A stretch of 64,000 nucleotides of DNA. Source: Rhizobium pisi. Its GTDB lineage: Bacteria; Pseudomonadota; Alphaproteobacteria; Rhizobiales; Rhizobiaceae. Within the stretch, counting starts at the first letter, position 1. Every line of letters starts with the position of its first letter. Below are positions 27,854-38,027 of this stretch, piece by piece. Where the stretch lies: positions 1 to 64,000 of the forward strand of contig NZ_RJJT01000004.1 of the NCBI RefSeq assembly GCF_003938655.1. The letters run 5' to 3'. Made by a program: the position numbers and the translations under genes. The notes beneath the pieces are model-generated. The model made no database searches, was not told the DNA's origin, and saw only the letters and a program-made list of their open reading frames with translations.

Positions 27854-29044
27854 ATGAGGTTGAAGCTACGGATCGAGTTTCTGGAGGACGAGCAGTGGCT
27901 TGGCGGATCGATCTATATCGACAATCTCCTGGCCGCCCTGTCCTCGATGCCTGTCGGAGATCAGCCTGACACGCGACTTGTATTCCTGTCGTCGGGTGAA
28001 ACCGCGCTCGCTCGGCGAATGCTTCGCTATCCTGTGCTGGCGCGTCAGGCGGCCGGACGCCGGGCAGCCGGATTGATGGCCCACGCGCGGCGCCTTCACC
28101 GGGCTATCCTTCGCCGGGCGCCGGCCCTCGGCGCATTCTGGCCGGCGGCGCGCGACACCGTTTATTTCCCGGCCTTCGATGCCTCGCAGCGCTGGCGCAC
28201 CAATCTCTACTGGGTGCCGGACTTCCAAATATTTCATTTCCCTGAGCTTTTTTCGGCGGAAGAACTCGCGACCCGCACCCGCAGCATCGGCGCGATCGCG
28301 GCCACACAGGGCGTCTTACTCCTGTCGAGCCATGCCGCGCTCACCGATTTCCGGCGCTTCTTTCCTGATGCGACGGTCGTGCCGCGTGTCTGGTCGTTCT
28401 GCAGCAGCATAGCGGCAGACGAGGTGGGAGCCGGTAAGCAGATACTTGAATCCTACGGGGTGCCGGAACACTTCGTCTACGTTGCCAACCATTTCTGGAA
28501 GCACAAGGATCACGAGACGGCCTTCAGGGCACTGAAAATCCTGAAGGATCGCAAAGTGATCGTGAGAATGGTCTGCACCGGCCTGCAATCGGATCGCCGC
28601 GATCCCGGCTATTACGACAGGCTGGTCCGGAGCCTCACCGACTGGGGAATCGCCGATCAGGTGACGATCCTGGGCCTCGTGCCTCGGGACCATCAGATCG
28701 AACTTTTCCGTGCAGCAAGCCTCGTGCTTCAACCCTCTCTGTTTGAGGGGTGGAGCACCGTGATAGAAGATGCTAAGGCCCTGGGTAGACCCATCCTGGC
28801 ATCTGATATCGCGGTTCACAAGGAACAGTTGAATGATCTTGAGCAGTGTCATCTGTTCAGGGCGGCGGATGCGAACGATATGGCTGAACGGATCGAGCAG
28901 GTACTGCCAGGATCGACGGCTGGACCTTGTGTCGAGACGGAACGCGCGGCAGCCGATCGGCGCGATGCTGCGCGGGTGGCATCCGCGCATGCGTTTGTCG
29001 CGATTGCGAACGAAGCGGCCGGCCGTGCGCCGAAAGCCGGATAG
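27854..29044 (+). CDS. glycosyltransferase, GT4-like (paralogue of upstream gene)
   Basis: A 396-residue GT-B enzyme sharing its layout with the gene before it: LKLRIEFLEDEQWLGGSIYI at the start, WVPDFQIFHFPELFSAEEL, MVCTGLQSDRRDPGYY, VTILGLVPRDHQIELFRAAS and LQPSLFEGWSTVIEDAKALG. The central identity between the two (for example SLFEGWSTV) shows a tandem duplication with divergence, so they likely add similar sugars or form neighbouring linkages. It starts seven bases after the previous stop. Confidence 0.87.
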   Translation: MRLKLRIEFLEDEQWLGGSIYIDNLLAALSSMPVGDQPDTRLVFLSSGETALARRMLRYPVLARQAAGRRAAGLMAHARRLHRAILRRAPALGAFWPAARDTVYFPAFDASQRWRTNLYWVPDFQIFHFPELFSAEELATRTRSIGAIAATQGVLLLSSHAALTDFRRFFPDATVVPRVWSFCSSIAADEVGAGKQILESYGVPEHFVYVANHFWKHKDHETAFRALKILKDRKVIVRMVCTGLQSDRRDPGYYDRLVRSLTDWGIADQVTILGLVPRDHQIELFRAASLVLQPSLFEGWSTVIEDAKALGRPILASDIAVHKEQLNDLEQCHLFRAADANDMAERIEQVLPGSTAGPCVETERAAADRRDAARVASAHAFVAIANEAAGRAPKAG

Positions 29045-29062
29045 AGGAACAGGAAGGCGAGT

Positions 29063-30901
29063 ATGTGCGGCATTAGCGGTATGATTTCAAACTCGGCTCT
29101 GACAAGGGCGGACATAGCCGGCGTCGGCCGTATGAACGCGCTGCTGGAGCATCGCGGTCCCGATTCGGAGGGGATGTTCGACGACACAAATGTAATGCTC
29201 GCCATGCGCCGCCTGTCGATCATCGATCTCGCCGGCGGACGTCAGCCGCTTTTCAACGAGACGGGCGACATCGTCATCATTTGCAACGGCGAGATCTACA
29301 ATCACGATGCCCTGCGCGAGGAACTGCGCGCGCTCGGGCACCGGTTCTCCTGCCTGAGCGATGTCGAGACGATCATCCACGCCTACGAGGAATACGGTGT
29401 CGATTGCCTCGCCAAGCTGCGCGGTATGTTCGCCTTTGCGCTCTGGGACAAGCGTAACCAGACACTGCTCCTGGCCCGCGACAGGATGGGAGAAAAACCC
29501 CTCTATCTGCATCGCGGCGATGCCGGGCGGATATGGTTCTCCAGCGAAATCCGAAGTATTTCCTCCGTAATGCCTAAGCCGCTGAAGCTGACGCCGGAGG
29601 CCTTCAACATGTTCCTGACGTTCCAATACGTTCCGGAGCCGCTGACTCCACTCCAGGGTCTCGAACTGTTGCCGGCTGGCCACTACCTGCTGCTGAAGCC
29701 CGGCGCGCTCGATAAAGCGCCACAATCCTACTGGGATCTTTCCGACGTCCGAGAAGATGCCGGCAAGCCGGTGGCGGTTACCGAGGAAATTCTCGACAAT
29801 GCCTGCCGTCTTATGGGCACGGCGGATGTTCCAGTCGCCGTCGCGCTGTCTGGTGGTATCGATTCCAGCCTAGTCGCAGCGCTGACGGCGAGGCATTTCC
29901 CGGGCCAGTTGCATGCGTTCACGATCGGTTACAAAGGCCGCCCTGAGACGGATGAGCGTGGTTTTGCCGAGACCCTTGCGAAGGATCTCGGGATCGGCTT
30001 CACGGAAGTGGAGCTGGACACGGACCAGGTGATTGACGGCTTCCCGGCACTGGTCGAAGTCATGGATACGCCGGTTGGCGATATCGCGGCTTTCGGCTAC
30101 TACTCCGTTGCCAAGGCCTCCCGCGAGGCGGGCTATCCCGTCTTGATGTCCGGCATGGGTGGCGACGAATTCTTCTGGGGCTACGAATGGGTGCGCGAAG
30201 CCATGTTGCGCAACGAGACCCTGCTGGCGGGCAAGAAGGTGAAACTGCCCTGGTGGAAACGGCTTATGGGGCAGAAGCCCCCCGAAAAGGCGGATTTCTT
30301 CGGGGTTCACCCCGATCTGCGCAACGGAGACGCCTGGTCGCGGAAGCTCATGCCGGAAAAGGCACTCGATCATCTGCCGGAGGGCTACTGGCTGAAAGAG
30401 GCCGCGCTCGACGTCTCCGGCCCCCTGCATCTGGCAATCTCGAACCTTTTGAACCGCACTTGGCTTCGGTCGAACTGCCTGGCCCTATTCGATCGCATGA
30501 GCATGGCGCATTCGGTCGAGGGCCGGTTGCCGCTTCTGGATGTCGAGCTCGTAGACCGGGTTACGGGTATGCGTAACAGCGGCCTCGTCGACTGGCACAA
30601 GCCGCACAAGTGGCTCTTGGTCGAAGCCCTACACGACGCTTTGCCGGCCGATGTCCTATCTCGCAAGAAACAGGGTTTCACGCCGCCCGTGCGCGATTGG
30701 ATGCACGGCATCGTCACTCACTTCCTGCCGCTTGTCGAAAATGGCGCCCTAGTGCGCCAAGGCCTGATCGAGCCCGAGAAGTCTCGGGACCTATCGGCCT
30801 ACAGCCTGCCTTTCCTCTATAAGCTCGTGCTGCTTGAATGCTGGACGCGTTTGCACATAGAAGGAAAACCTGTAGGCGAGTTGAGTCGCAAGGCCGCTTG
30901 A
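29063..30901 (+). CDS. asnB: asparagine synthase-like amidotransferase
   Basis: A 612-residue glutamine-hydrolysing asparagine synthase family protein. Cys2 (MCGISG) is the N-terminal nucleophile of the glutaminase half, with HRGPDSEG and CNGEIYNH. The synthase half has the PP-loop VAVALSGGIDSSLVAAL. In polysaccharide loci such enzymes (WbpS/WreA-like) are thought to convert a sugar acid carboxyl to an amide rather than make asparagine. That role fits the setting but is inferred. The length and both active sites look intact. Confidence 0.88.
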   Translation: MCGISGMISNSALTRADIAGVGRMNALLEHRGPDSEGMFDDTNVMLAMRRLSIIDLAGGRQPLFNETGDIVIICNGEIYNHDALREELRALGHRFSCLSDVETIIHAYEEYGVDCLAKLRGMFAFALWDKRNQTLLLARDRMGEKPLYLHRGDAGRIWFSSEIRSISSVMPKPLKLTPEAFNMFLTFQYVPEPLTPLQGLELLPAGHYLLLKPGALDKAPQSYWDLSDVREDAGKPVAVTEEILDNACRLMGTADVPVAVALSGGIDSSLVAALTARHFPGQLHAFTIGYKGRPETDERGFAETLAKDLGIGFTEVELDTDQVIDGFPALVEVMDTPVGDIAAFGYYSVAKASREAGYPVLMSGMGGDEFFWGYEWVREAMLRNETLLAGKKVKLPWWKRLMGQKPPEKADFFGVHPDLRNGDAWSRKLMPEKALDHLPEGYWLKEAALDVSGPLHLAISNLLNRTWLRSNCLALFDRMSMAHSVEGRLPLLDVELVDRVTGMRNSGLVDWHKPHKWLLVEALHDALPADVLSRKKQGFTPPVRDWMHGIVTHFLPLVENGALVRQGLIEPEKSRDLSAYSLPFLYKLVLLECWTRLHIEGKPVGELSRKAA

Positions 30902-30993
30902 ATTTGACCGGGAGGGTCGCGTCCGCCTTTCCCGGCGAGCAGCGCAAGAAGGTATATCGGCCGCGGTGGGGCGGCCCCCGGAAGGATCATTGA

Positions 30994-31926
30994 GTGCGCA
31001 GAGTGACTGATATCGCGTTAGTAACGGGTGCCTACGGCTCGATCGGCCGGCATGTGGCTATTGCCCTTTCGCACAAGGGTTGGACTGTCCATGGCGTCGG
31101 TCACGGCAGTTGGGGCGTCGAGGAACAGCGCGCTTGGGGGGTCGAGCGCTGGGCTGAAAACGATGTCTCTCTTGCAGCGCTGCGCTCTCTCGATACTCGT
31201 CCGGACATCGTCGTTCATTGTGCAGGCAGCGGTTCCGTGGGTGCGTCGATCAGCGACCCGTATTTGGATTTCCGTAGGACTGTATCGGCCACGGCCGATC
31301 TGCTAGAATTCGTGCGCAGCGAATGCCCGCAGGCGACTCTGGTCTATCCGTCGAGCGCCGCGGTTTATGGGATCGCCGAGCAGTTTCCGATACGGGAGGA
31401 TGCTCCCCTTCGTCCTGCATCACCTTATGGCGCACACAAGCGTCTGGCCGAAGAGCTGGTCCGCGACTATGCGCGGTTATTTAAACTCAACACAGCAATC
31501 GTCCGCCTGTTCTCGATTTACGGCGAAGGCTTCCGCAAACAGCTCCTCTGGGATGCCTGTCGCCGCATCAGTGCTGACGAGACCGAGTTTTTCGGGACGG
31601 GGCTCGAAACACGCGATTGGCTGCATGTTTCCGACGCGGCCGAACTCATGATCTGTGCAGCGGATAATGCCGGCCCGCACTGCCCGGTGGTAAACGGCGG
31701 CTCCGGTGTCGCCGTCACCGTCGCCGATGTCGTCGGCGAACTCTTCGATCTTATGGGCAAGAACGACCGCCCCGTGTTTTGCGGCACCGAGCGGCATGGC
31801 GATCCGCGCGACTACCAGGCTGACATATCCCGGGCAGTGGTCTGGGGCTGGCAACCCTCTATTGACTGGCGGGCCGGCTTGTCGCGCTATGCCACTTGGT
31901 TCCGTAAGGAATGCGGCCTGGCATGA
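30994..31926 (+). CDS. NAD-dependent sugar epimerase/dehydratase
   Basis: A 310-residue short-chain (extended) sugar enzyme. The NAD loop is TGAYGSIGRHVA (normally TGxxGxxG), the catalytic serine region is YPSSAAVYG, and the YxxxK pair is YGAHKRLAEELV. The C-terminal domain has FGTGLETRDWLHVSDAAELM. The start is GTG 30994 or an in-frame GTG at 31003. It acts on a nucleotide sugar for this polysaccharide, but the exact reaction cannot be read. It overlaps the next gene by four bases. Confidence 0.85.
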   Translation: MRRVTDIALVTGAYGSIGRHVAIALSHKGWTVHGVGHGSWGVEEQRAWGVERWAENDVSLAALRSLDTRPDIVVHCAGSGSVGASISDPYLDFRRTVSATADLLEFVRSECPQATLVYPSSAAVYGIAEQFPIREDAPLRPASPYGAHKRLAEELVRDYARLFKLNTAIVRLFSIYGEGFRKQLLWDACRRISADETEFFGTGLETRDWLHVSDAAELMICAADNAGPHCPVVNGGSGVAVTVADVVGELFDLMGKNDRPVFCGTERHGDPRDYQADISRAVVWGWQPSIDWRAGLSRYATWFRKECGLA

Positions 31927-32846
31927 GGGCGACCCTATCGGAGCTCGGCGTCGGCACAACGCTAAGGCGCATGGCTGGCCTTCGGCTTGGCCTGTTTCAG
32001 CAATATCCCCCGCGTCCGCTTAGCATCGCCACAATCGGGCGGTCCGGCGATGACCGCAATCTACCGCGGATTAGTCTTGTTACGCCGTCCTTTAATCAGA
32101 CCAAGTTCGTCGGCATGACGCTCGACAGCGTTCTGGCGCAGCATTACCCCGATTTGCAGTACATCGTTCAGGACGCGGTGTCTTCCGACGGCTCGCAAGC
32201 GATACTCGCGAATTATCGCGACCGTGGTGTTGACATCATTGTGGAAGCCGATAAGGGACAGACAAATGCACTGAACCGTGGTTTTGCCCGCAGCAGCGGC
32301 GAGATCATGGCCTATCTGAATTCCGACGATATGCTGCTACCCGGAACGCTTCATCTGGTCGGTCGCTACTTTCGCGATAACCCTTCGGTCGAAGTGATTT
32401 ACGGAAACCGCCTTGTTGTCGACGAACAGGGAAGCGAGATCGGTCGCTGGATATTGCCGGGGCACGACGAGGAGATCTTGCGGTTTGTCGACTACGTACC
32501 ACAGGAAACCATGTTCTGGCGGCGCGGTCTATGGGAGAGGGTGGGAGCCGGCTTCGACGAGCGATTTCACTTCGCGATGGACTGGGATCTGATCTTGCGT
32601 TTCATGCAGGCCGGGGCGGTGTTCAACCATGTGCCCGAGCTGTTCGGATTGTTCCGCGTTCACGGCAATCAGAAATCCCAAACGGATTTTCGTGAGCGGG
32701 GTGCGCGTGAAATGGCGGAGCTCCGTCATGCCCACGCTAATGGCAGGATGAATACGGCGCAGCGTATCATCCGCCATATCGCGTATCTCTTGAAACACAA
32801 GCGTGCCGATGCTGCTTTACAGGTCGCTTTACGGAAGAATGGATAG
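31923..32846 (+). CDS. family 2 glycosyltransferase
   Basis: A 307-residue GT-A enzyme. ISLVTPSFNQTKFVGMTLDS, the unusual DAVSSDGS in place of the common DGGSTDGS, and MAYLNSDDMLLPGTLHLVGR with the DD metal site are visible, plus FAMDWDLILRFMQAG. The start overlaps the epimerase stop (ATGA). It is similar in type to the transferase at 34873-35619. Sugar donor unknown. Confidence 0.86.
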   Translation: MRATLSELGVGTTLRRMAGLRLGLFQQYPPRPLSIATIGRSGDDRNLPRISLVTPSFNQTKFVGMTLDSVLAQHYPDLQYIVQDAVSSDGSQAILANYRDRGVDIIVEADKGQTNALNRGFARSSGEIMAYLNSDDMLLPGTLHLVGRYFRDNPSVEVIYGNRLVVDEQGSEIGRWILPGHDEEILRFVDYVPQETMFWRRGLWERVGAGFDERFHFAMDWDLILRFMQAGAVFNHVPELFGLFRVHGNQKSQTDFRERGAREMAELRHAHANGRMNTAQRIIRHIAYLLKHKRADAALQVALRKNG

Positions 32847-32849
32847 CAC

Positions 32850-33932
32850 ATGAAAAAGGCGCTAATCACAGGTGTAACAGGGCAAGACGGCTCTTATCTG
32901 GCTGAACTCCTTCTAGAGAAGGGTTACGAGGTTCACGGCCTGAAACGGCGCGCGTCGCTGTTCAACACCGACCGTATCGACCATCTGTATCAGGATCCCC
33001 ACGAAACCGGCCGCCGTTTCATTCTCCACTACGGTGACATGACGGATTCCTCCAGCCTGATCCGCATCATCCAGCAGGTTCAGCCGGATGAAATCTACAA
33101 TCTCGCTGCCCAGTCACATGTTGCGGTCTCCTTCGAGGAGCCGGAGTATACCGCTAATTCCGACGCTCTAGGCGCCCTGCGCATTCTCGAGGCGATGCGT
33201 ATTCTAGGTCTCGAAAAGACCTGCCGCTTCTATCAGGCCTCCACCTCCGAGCTCTACGGACTGGTGCAGGAGATTCCGCAGCGGGAAACGACACCGTTTT
33301 ATCCGCGCTCGCCCTATGCCGTCGCCAAGCTTTACGCCTATTGGATTACCGTCAATTACCGCGAAGCCTACGGCATGTATGCGTGCAATGGCATCCTGTT
33401 CAACCACGAAAGCCCGGTGCGCGGCGAGACCTTTGTAACGCGCAAGATCACGCGCGCGATCGCCCGCATCAAGCTCGGCTTGCAGGATTGCCTGTTCCTT
33501 GGAAACATGGATGCCAAGCGCGATTGGGGTCACGCCAAGGACTATGTCGAGATGCAGTGGTTGATGATGCAGCAGGAGACGCCCGAGGATTTTGTTATTG
33601 CAACCGGAGTGCAATTCAGCGTCCGGGAATTTGTCGATGCAGCTGCAAGTGAAGTGGGCATAGAAATTTCTTGGAAGGGCGAAGGCATCGACGAGAAAGG
33701 CTATGATCCGTCAGGCAAATGCATCGTCGCTGTCGATCCGCGCTATTTCCGCCCCACCGAAGTCGAAACCCTTCTCGGTGACGCGACGAAAGCGAAGGAA
33801 AAACTCGGATGGACACCTAAGATTACCTTCGAGGAACTTGTGCAGGAAATGATGCGAGAGGATCTGAAGGCCGCCGAGCGTGACGAACTGGTCAAGCGCC
33901 ATGGCTTTTCCGCCTATGACTATCACGAGTGA
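32850..33932 (+). CDS. gmd: GDP-mannose 4,6-dehydratase
   Basis: A 360-residue extended short-chain enzyme that turns GDP-D-mannose into GDP-4-keto-6-deoxymannose. Diagnostic segments are [37 protein letters not shown], the catalytic [27 protein letters not shown] and the gmd-specific [17 protein letters not shown]. Full family length. It is paired with the fucose synthase gene four bases downstream. A decayed copy of the same gene pair survives on the minus strand near 38.0-38.6 kb. Confidence 0.95.
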   Translation: MKKALITGVTGQDGSYLAELLLEKGYEVHGLKRRASLFNTDRIDHLYQDPHETGRRFILHYGDMTDSSSLIRIIQQVQPDEIYNLAAQSHVAVSFEEPEYTANSDALGALRILEAMRILGLEKTCRFYQASTSELYGLVQEIPQRETTPFYPRSPYAVAKLYAYWITVNYREAYGMYACNGILFNHESPVRGETFVTRKITRAIARIKLGLQDCLFLGNMDAKRDWGHAKDYVEMQWLMMQQETPEDFVIATGVQFSVREFVDAAASEVGIEISWKGEGIDEKGYDPSGKCIVAVDPRYFRPTEVETLLGDATKAKEKLGWTPKITFEELVQEMMREDLKAAERDELVKRHGFSAYDYHE

Positions 33933-33936
33933 GCCA

Positions 33937-34869
33937 ATGGATAGGCAAGCAAAAATCTACGTTGCGGGGCACCGCGGCATGGTTGGATCGGCGATCGTGC
34001 GGCGGTTGCTGGACGGTGGCTACGACAATATCGTGACTCGCACACACGAGGAGCTTGACCTGGCGAACCAGCAGGCCGTCACCGCGTTCCTCGGCAAAGA
34101 AACTCCTGACTTCATCTTCATGGCTGCCGCCAAGGTCGGAGGCATCCATGCCAACAATACATTCCGTGCTGACTTTTTATACACCAACCTACTTATCGAG
34201 GCCAATATAACTAACGCCGCCTGGCAGGCGGGCGTGCACCGCATGCTGTTCCTGGGTTCTAGTTGCATCTATCCTCGGGATTGCCCCCAGCCGATCCGCG
34301 AGGACTACTTGCTGACGGGGCCGCTGGAGCAGACCAACGAACCCTACGCGATTGCCAAAATTGCCGGCATCAAGCTATGCGAGAACTACAATCGCCAGCA
34401 TGGCACAAGGTATGTCTCCGCCATGCCGACCAATCTTTATGGGCCGAACGACAACTACGATTTGAACAACAGCCATGTGCTACCTGCGTTGATCCGAAAG
34501 GCGCATGAGGCGAAGGTTCGGGGCGATCGCGAAATGGTTGTTTGGGGATCTGGCAGTCCGATGCGCGAGTTCCTCTATGTCGATGACATGGCCGATGCTA
34601 GCGTGTTCCTGATGGAGAGCGGCGTCGCCGAGGGTCTCTACAATATTGGCACCGGGACGGATGTAACCATCCGGGAACTGGCGGAGACGGTCATGAAGGT
34701 TGTGGGTTTTGACGGCGATATTGTGTTCGACCAGACAAAGCCGGATGGCACGCCTCGTAAGCTCCTAAATGTCGATAGAATGAAGAAACTTGGGTGGCAG
34801 GCAAGCACACCTCTCATCGAAGGCATCGCCAAGGCCTATGCGGACTTTCAAAACCGGCCGGCGGGTTAA
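33937..34869 (+). CDS. fcl: GDP-L-fucose synthase
   Basis: A 310-residue epimerase/reductase that makes GDP-L-fucose from the Gmd product. It has the N-terminal [20 protein letters not shown], the [13 protein letters not shown] segment, the serine site [19 protein letters not shown], the [18 protein letters not shown] active tyrosine/lysine and [16 protein letters not shown] start at ATG 33937 rather than in the tail of gmd. With Gmd it supplies fucose or a related 6-deoxyhexose for the O-chain. Confidence 0.94.
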   Translation: MDRQAKIYVAGHRGMVGSAIVRRLLDGGYDNIVTRTHEELDLANQQAVTAFLGKETPDFIFMAAAKVGGIHANNTFRADFLYTNLLIEANITNAAWQAGVHRMLFLGSSCIYPRDCPQPIREDYLLTGPLEQTNEPYAIAKIAGIKLCENYNRQHGTRYVSAMPTNLYGPNDNYDLNNSHVLPALIRKAHEAKVRGDREMVVWGSGSPMREFLYVDDMADASVFLMESGVAEGLYNIGTGTDVTIRELAETVMKVVGFDGDIVFDQTKPDGTPRKLLNVDRMKKLGWQASTPLIEGIAKAYADFQNRPAG

Positions 34870-34872
34870 GCT

Positions 34873-35619
34873 ATGAGCGCACCCTTGGTGACGATCGCCG
34901 TCCCGTCGTTCAATCAGGGGCGGTATCTCAACCAGGCGCTGGAATCCATCTTCCAGCAGGATGTGCCGGTCGAGGTGTTCGTCATGGATGCAGGCTCGAC
35001 GGATTGTTCGATCGAAGTCATCCGTCAGTGGGAGCATCGGCTGGCTGGTTGGAGAAGCCATAGCGATAATGGACAGGCCGCTGCCATCAATGAGGGCATT
35101 GCGTGCGGCAGCGCACCGTACGTGGCCTGGCTGAACAGTGACGATTGGTATCTGAAAGGCGGACTGGGGCATCTTTGCCGCGCGCTTGCCGACGAGGCGC
35201 CGGATGCGCCGGCGGCGTATGGCCTGGCGTTAAATGTCGTAGAGAGGACCGGACGACGTTATCCGGTGTGGGTAGAGCCGTTCAGCGAGCGCAGGCTGGC
35301 GCTGCGCTGCATCATCTCTCAGCCTGCTACGCTTATCCGTCGCTCGGCCTGGGAAGCCGTTGGCGGCGCCGATCCGGATCTGCACATGGTCATGGATTAC
35401 GACCTCTGGTGGCGCCTTTTCAAAGCAAGCGGCCCGCTTCATTTTGTGCAGCAGGATGTCGCCGTCAACCGCGAGCACGAAACGACTAAGACCAAAACCC
35501 TGCGCCGCCAGCATTACAGCGAGGCGATCCGCACAGTCCGGAAACATCACGGCAGCGTGCCAATCAAATGGTGGCTGATGCAGCCCTACGCCGTCTGGTA
35601 CAAGGCCCTCATGGGTTAG
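34873..35619 (+). CDS. family 2 glycosyltransferase
   Basis: A 248-residue GT-A enzyme: VTIAVPSFNQGRYLNQALES, VFVMDAGSTDCSIEVI and the metal site YVAWLNSDDWYLKGGLG, then MVMDYDLWWRLFKASG. It is compact, with no membrane segment. Last plus-strand gene of the O-antigen operon, three bases after fcl, and converging on the minus-strand glycosyltransferase across 37 bases. Confidence 0.86.
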   Translation: MSAPLVTIAVPSFNQGRYLNQALESIFQQDVPVEVFVMDAGSTDCSIEVIRQWEHRLAGWRSHSDNGQAAAINEGIACGSAPYVAWLNSDDWYLKGGLGHLCRALADEAPDAPAAYGLALNVVERTGRRYPVWVEPFSERRLALRCIISQPATLIRRSAWEAVGGADPDLHMVMDYDLWWRLFKASGPLHFVQQDVAVNREHETTKTKTLRRQHYSEAIRTVRKHHGSVPIKWWLMQPYAVWYKALMG

Positions 35620-35656
35620 GGCCTACCTCTCGGCATCTGTTAACCGTCATCCTCGG

Positions 35657-36769
35657 TCAGCGTAAGCTTAGGGACCTGTAAAGATCGACGTATTCGGCAA
35701 CCATGCGCGCCGCCGTGAAGTTTTCCATATAGCGACGGAACGCTGCAGCTCCATAGCGCTGCGTAAGTTCGATATCGTCCGCCAGATCGTTCATTGCCTT
35801 CGCCAGTTGCCGGGTGTCATTCGGCGCAACGACGATTCCAGTGACACCATGGAGATTGACGTAGCTCGTTCCGGTTCCGATCTCGCAGCTGATCATCGGC
35901 TTTCCGAACCTTTCCGCCTCTACCAGCGACAGACCGAAAGCCTCCGATCGGAGGTGCGAGGGAAAAACCAATGCGATGCACAGTTCGAGTAGCGCCGCCT
36001 TTGCGTTGTCGGAAACCGCACCTACGAAATGCAGATTTTGCAGACCGAGGTCGGCCGCGCGCGCCTTGAGCTCGACTTCCATAGGACCGCCGCCGACGAT
36101 CACAACATCCGCAGTCGCTTCCTTCGCAGCCTCAAGAAGGATGTGAATGCCCTTGTAGTAGCGAAGAACGCCGACGAAGAGAAAGAACGGTTTTGGAAAT
36201 CGGGCTTTCCACTGCTTCTTTTCAGCTTCATCCGCAGTGGCGGAATCTGCGCCGTCGAGGCCCAACGGGATGACTACGGTCTTGTTCTTGAACCGCTGAA
36301 GAACTTCGCTGGATTCAAGATAATTTGGCGATGTCGCAACGATCTGATCCACGCACGAGAGGAAGTGCAACATCAGTGGCCTATACATCCGGCCGAGCGC
36401 CTTCTGCTTCACGATGTCCGAATGATAGGTCACAATCGATGGCTTGCGAGGTGGGGTCGCGAAGTGCACCAAGTCCATAAAAGGCCATGGAAAATGGTAG
36501 TGTACAATATCGGCCTGCGCGCTCAGTTCGCGAAACTTTCTAAAAACGTCCAGCGAGAAACCGGTCGAGGCCAGCTCGAGATTCTGTTTCGCCTTGTGAG
36601 CCATGTGGCCATCGAACTCGACAGTATTGATTAGTGGATCGGGGCTAAGGGACAACACATCGGTCTGAATGCCGTGAGCATTGCCGCCCTTGGCTAGAGC
36701 GTGGATCGTGCGCTCGATGCCCCCGAAGGTGTCTGGCCAGTAAGTCTTGAAGAAGTGAAGAACACGCAT
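35657..36769 (-). CDS. group 1/GT4 glycosyltransferase
   Basis: A 370-residue GT-B enzyme of the mannosyltransferase-like type. It begins MRVLHFFKTYWPDTFGGIER, and the acceptor domain has HYHFPWPFMDLVHFATPPRK with YHSDIVKQ. The donor domain has PFFLFVGVLRYYKGIHILLE, VVIVGGGPMEVELK and the EX7E motif SEAFGLSLVEAERFGKPMIS. It is transcribed against the operon and has its own promoter region. A broken copy of its first codons lies inverted at 16614, so this gene's sequence brackets the locus. It probably acts early in O-chain or core assembly. Confidence 0.9.
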   Translation of the reverse strand: MRVLHFFKTYWPDTFGGIERTIHALAKGGNAHGIQTDVLSLSPDPLINTVEFDGHMAHKAKQNLELASTGFSLDVFRKFRELSAQADIVHYHFPWPFMDLVHFATPPRKPSIVTYHSDIVKQKALGRMYRPLMLHFLSCVDQIVATSPNYLESSEVLQRFKNKTVVIPLGLDGADSATADEAEKKQWKARFPKPFFLFVGVLRYYKGIHILLEAAKEATADVVIVGGGPMEVELKARAADLGLQNLHFVGAVSDNAKAALLELCIALVFPSHLRSEAFGLSLVEAERFGKPMISCEIGTGTSYVNLHGVTGIVVAPNDTRQLAKAMNDLADDIELTQRYGAAAFRRYMENFTAARMVAEYVDLYRSLSLR

Positions 36770-36820
36770 ATGGAAAGCCCTGCTTGACGTAGCGCTGATT
36801 GGATAGCTTCAAATCGGTAG

Positions 36821-37128
36821 CTAAAACAGATTGAGTTTCACCAAGCACACTTTACCAAGCTCGCGATCGGTTCGTCGCTCCAGCGGAGTCGCCCATCCCG
36901 ACTGTTCTATGACGCTTTCACGCTCGTCGACTTTCGCTGCACGCAGATCGAGGACAACTTGATAGCGGTCGGGATCACCAAGGGACTTGTCGATGCAATA
37001 GGGAAAAAGGGCTGCGGCGGTTGCCGCCGATATCTTGTCGGTCAATCCTGCGTATCCACGGTCGCGGCAGCTCCGACTATCATCCCCACCACAGCCCAGG
37101 CAATTGACTTCTGTTTATTATTCAACAT
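36821..37128 (-). pseudogene. small secreted-type gene, apparently frameshifted
   Basis: An ATG at 37128 opens a 28-residue frame that looks like a signal anchor (MLNNKQKSIAWAVVGMIVGA) and stops at 37042. In another frame, overlapping that stop, a 74-residue protein-like sequence continues (TDKISAATAAALFPYCIDKS to LGKVCLVKLNLF). The simplest reading is one secreted protein of about 100 residues broken by a frameshift. Two overlapping small genes, the second with a TTG start at 37045, is the alternative. Family not recognised. Confidence 0.45.
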
Positions 37129-37582
37129 GGCATTCACTGAATGTGTGTTGCTTGTAGCTGCCCGACGAAAGACTTGAAAGCGGGAATGTCGAAATCCTCG
37201 TGTCGTCCATTATGGATAGCGAGGGCTATCGGCGCATCGTACTTCGACCATATCTGCTTGAGCTGCTAAAAACAATCAAGCGCCGACAAAAAGGGAGATG
37301 CTCGGAGGTTGCTTGAGGTCAACGCCGAACGACGGGTGAAAAACGCGTAGTGCCGCGATCCGCGCAGATCAGGGCGACGATGAAGGCGAAGATCGGGTCC
37401 AATGCCTTCTGCCGAACATGATGCCAAAGCTGCCGGTGATGACGTAACTTGTCGCCAGAAGACGGGCGAGCGCTATGGCCGAATCCCTACCCGGTCCTGC
37501 TTCCTTCCTCCACGCGCCGATCACCGGCGTCAGGAGCATAAGTGAAAGTGCCGCCGTGCCGAAGATGCGGGCGTCGATCGAT
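37129..37582. other. intergenic, no confident gene
   Basis: No intact gene. On the minus strand a stretch around 37400-37600 encodes a hydrophobic run (GTAALSLMLLTPVIGAW and LATSYVITGSFGI) that could be the remains of a membrane protein, but frames are interrupted and I cannot name it. Confidence 0.35.
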
Positions 37583-37900
37583 CCCTTGGTGATGCGTCGC
37601 GTTATCGACCCATTCCGCATCCGGCTTGATCGGCTTCATGAGATTCTTCAGGAGGCTTTCGGCTGGACCAGCAGCCATCTATATGAGTACAGGGTCCGTG
37701 ACATCGGGTTCGGCGTGCCTCATGACGGCTTTGATGACTCCATCGGTTCTCGCAAGGAAACTCTTCTTGCCGCTATCAAAGATATCGGCGCGAGATCATT
37801 CAAGTATCTCTAAACTTCGGCGACGGCTGGACGCACGACCTTCTGGCTACCGTTGACTTCGATGATCCCTTCTTTCTCGACTTGTCGGACGAGGGGCGAC
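37583..37900 (+). pseudogene. pRiA4b ORF-3-like gene fragment, frameshifted
   Basis: The frame RRVIDPFRIRLDRLHEILQE followed by AFGWTSSHLYEYRV is the hallmark N-terminal half of plasmid pRiA4b ORF-3 family proteins, often carried by mobile elements. It stops at SFKYL (37813), and the expected continuation FGDGWTHDLLATVDFDDP appears immediately after in another frame. This is therefore a frameshifted remnant. The 5' and 3' ends are missing. Confidence 0.65.
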
Positions 37901-38027
37901 GTACACTACGATCCTGGCGACGTCGACGCCGCCAATCCCGCAAACACGTCGAGGCTCCTGCCGCAAAGTGGAAGCGCCGATCGCGCAAAAAAAAGCCTGA
38001 CCCTGCGGTCCTCAGCGCATGCTTACG

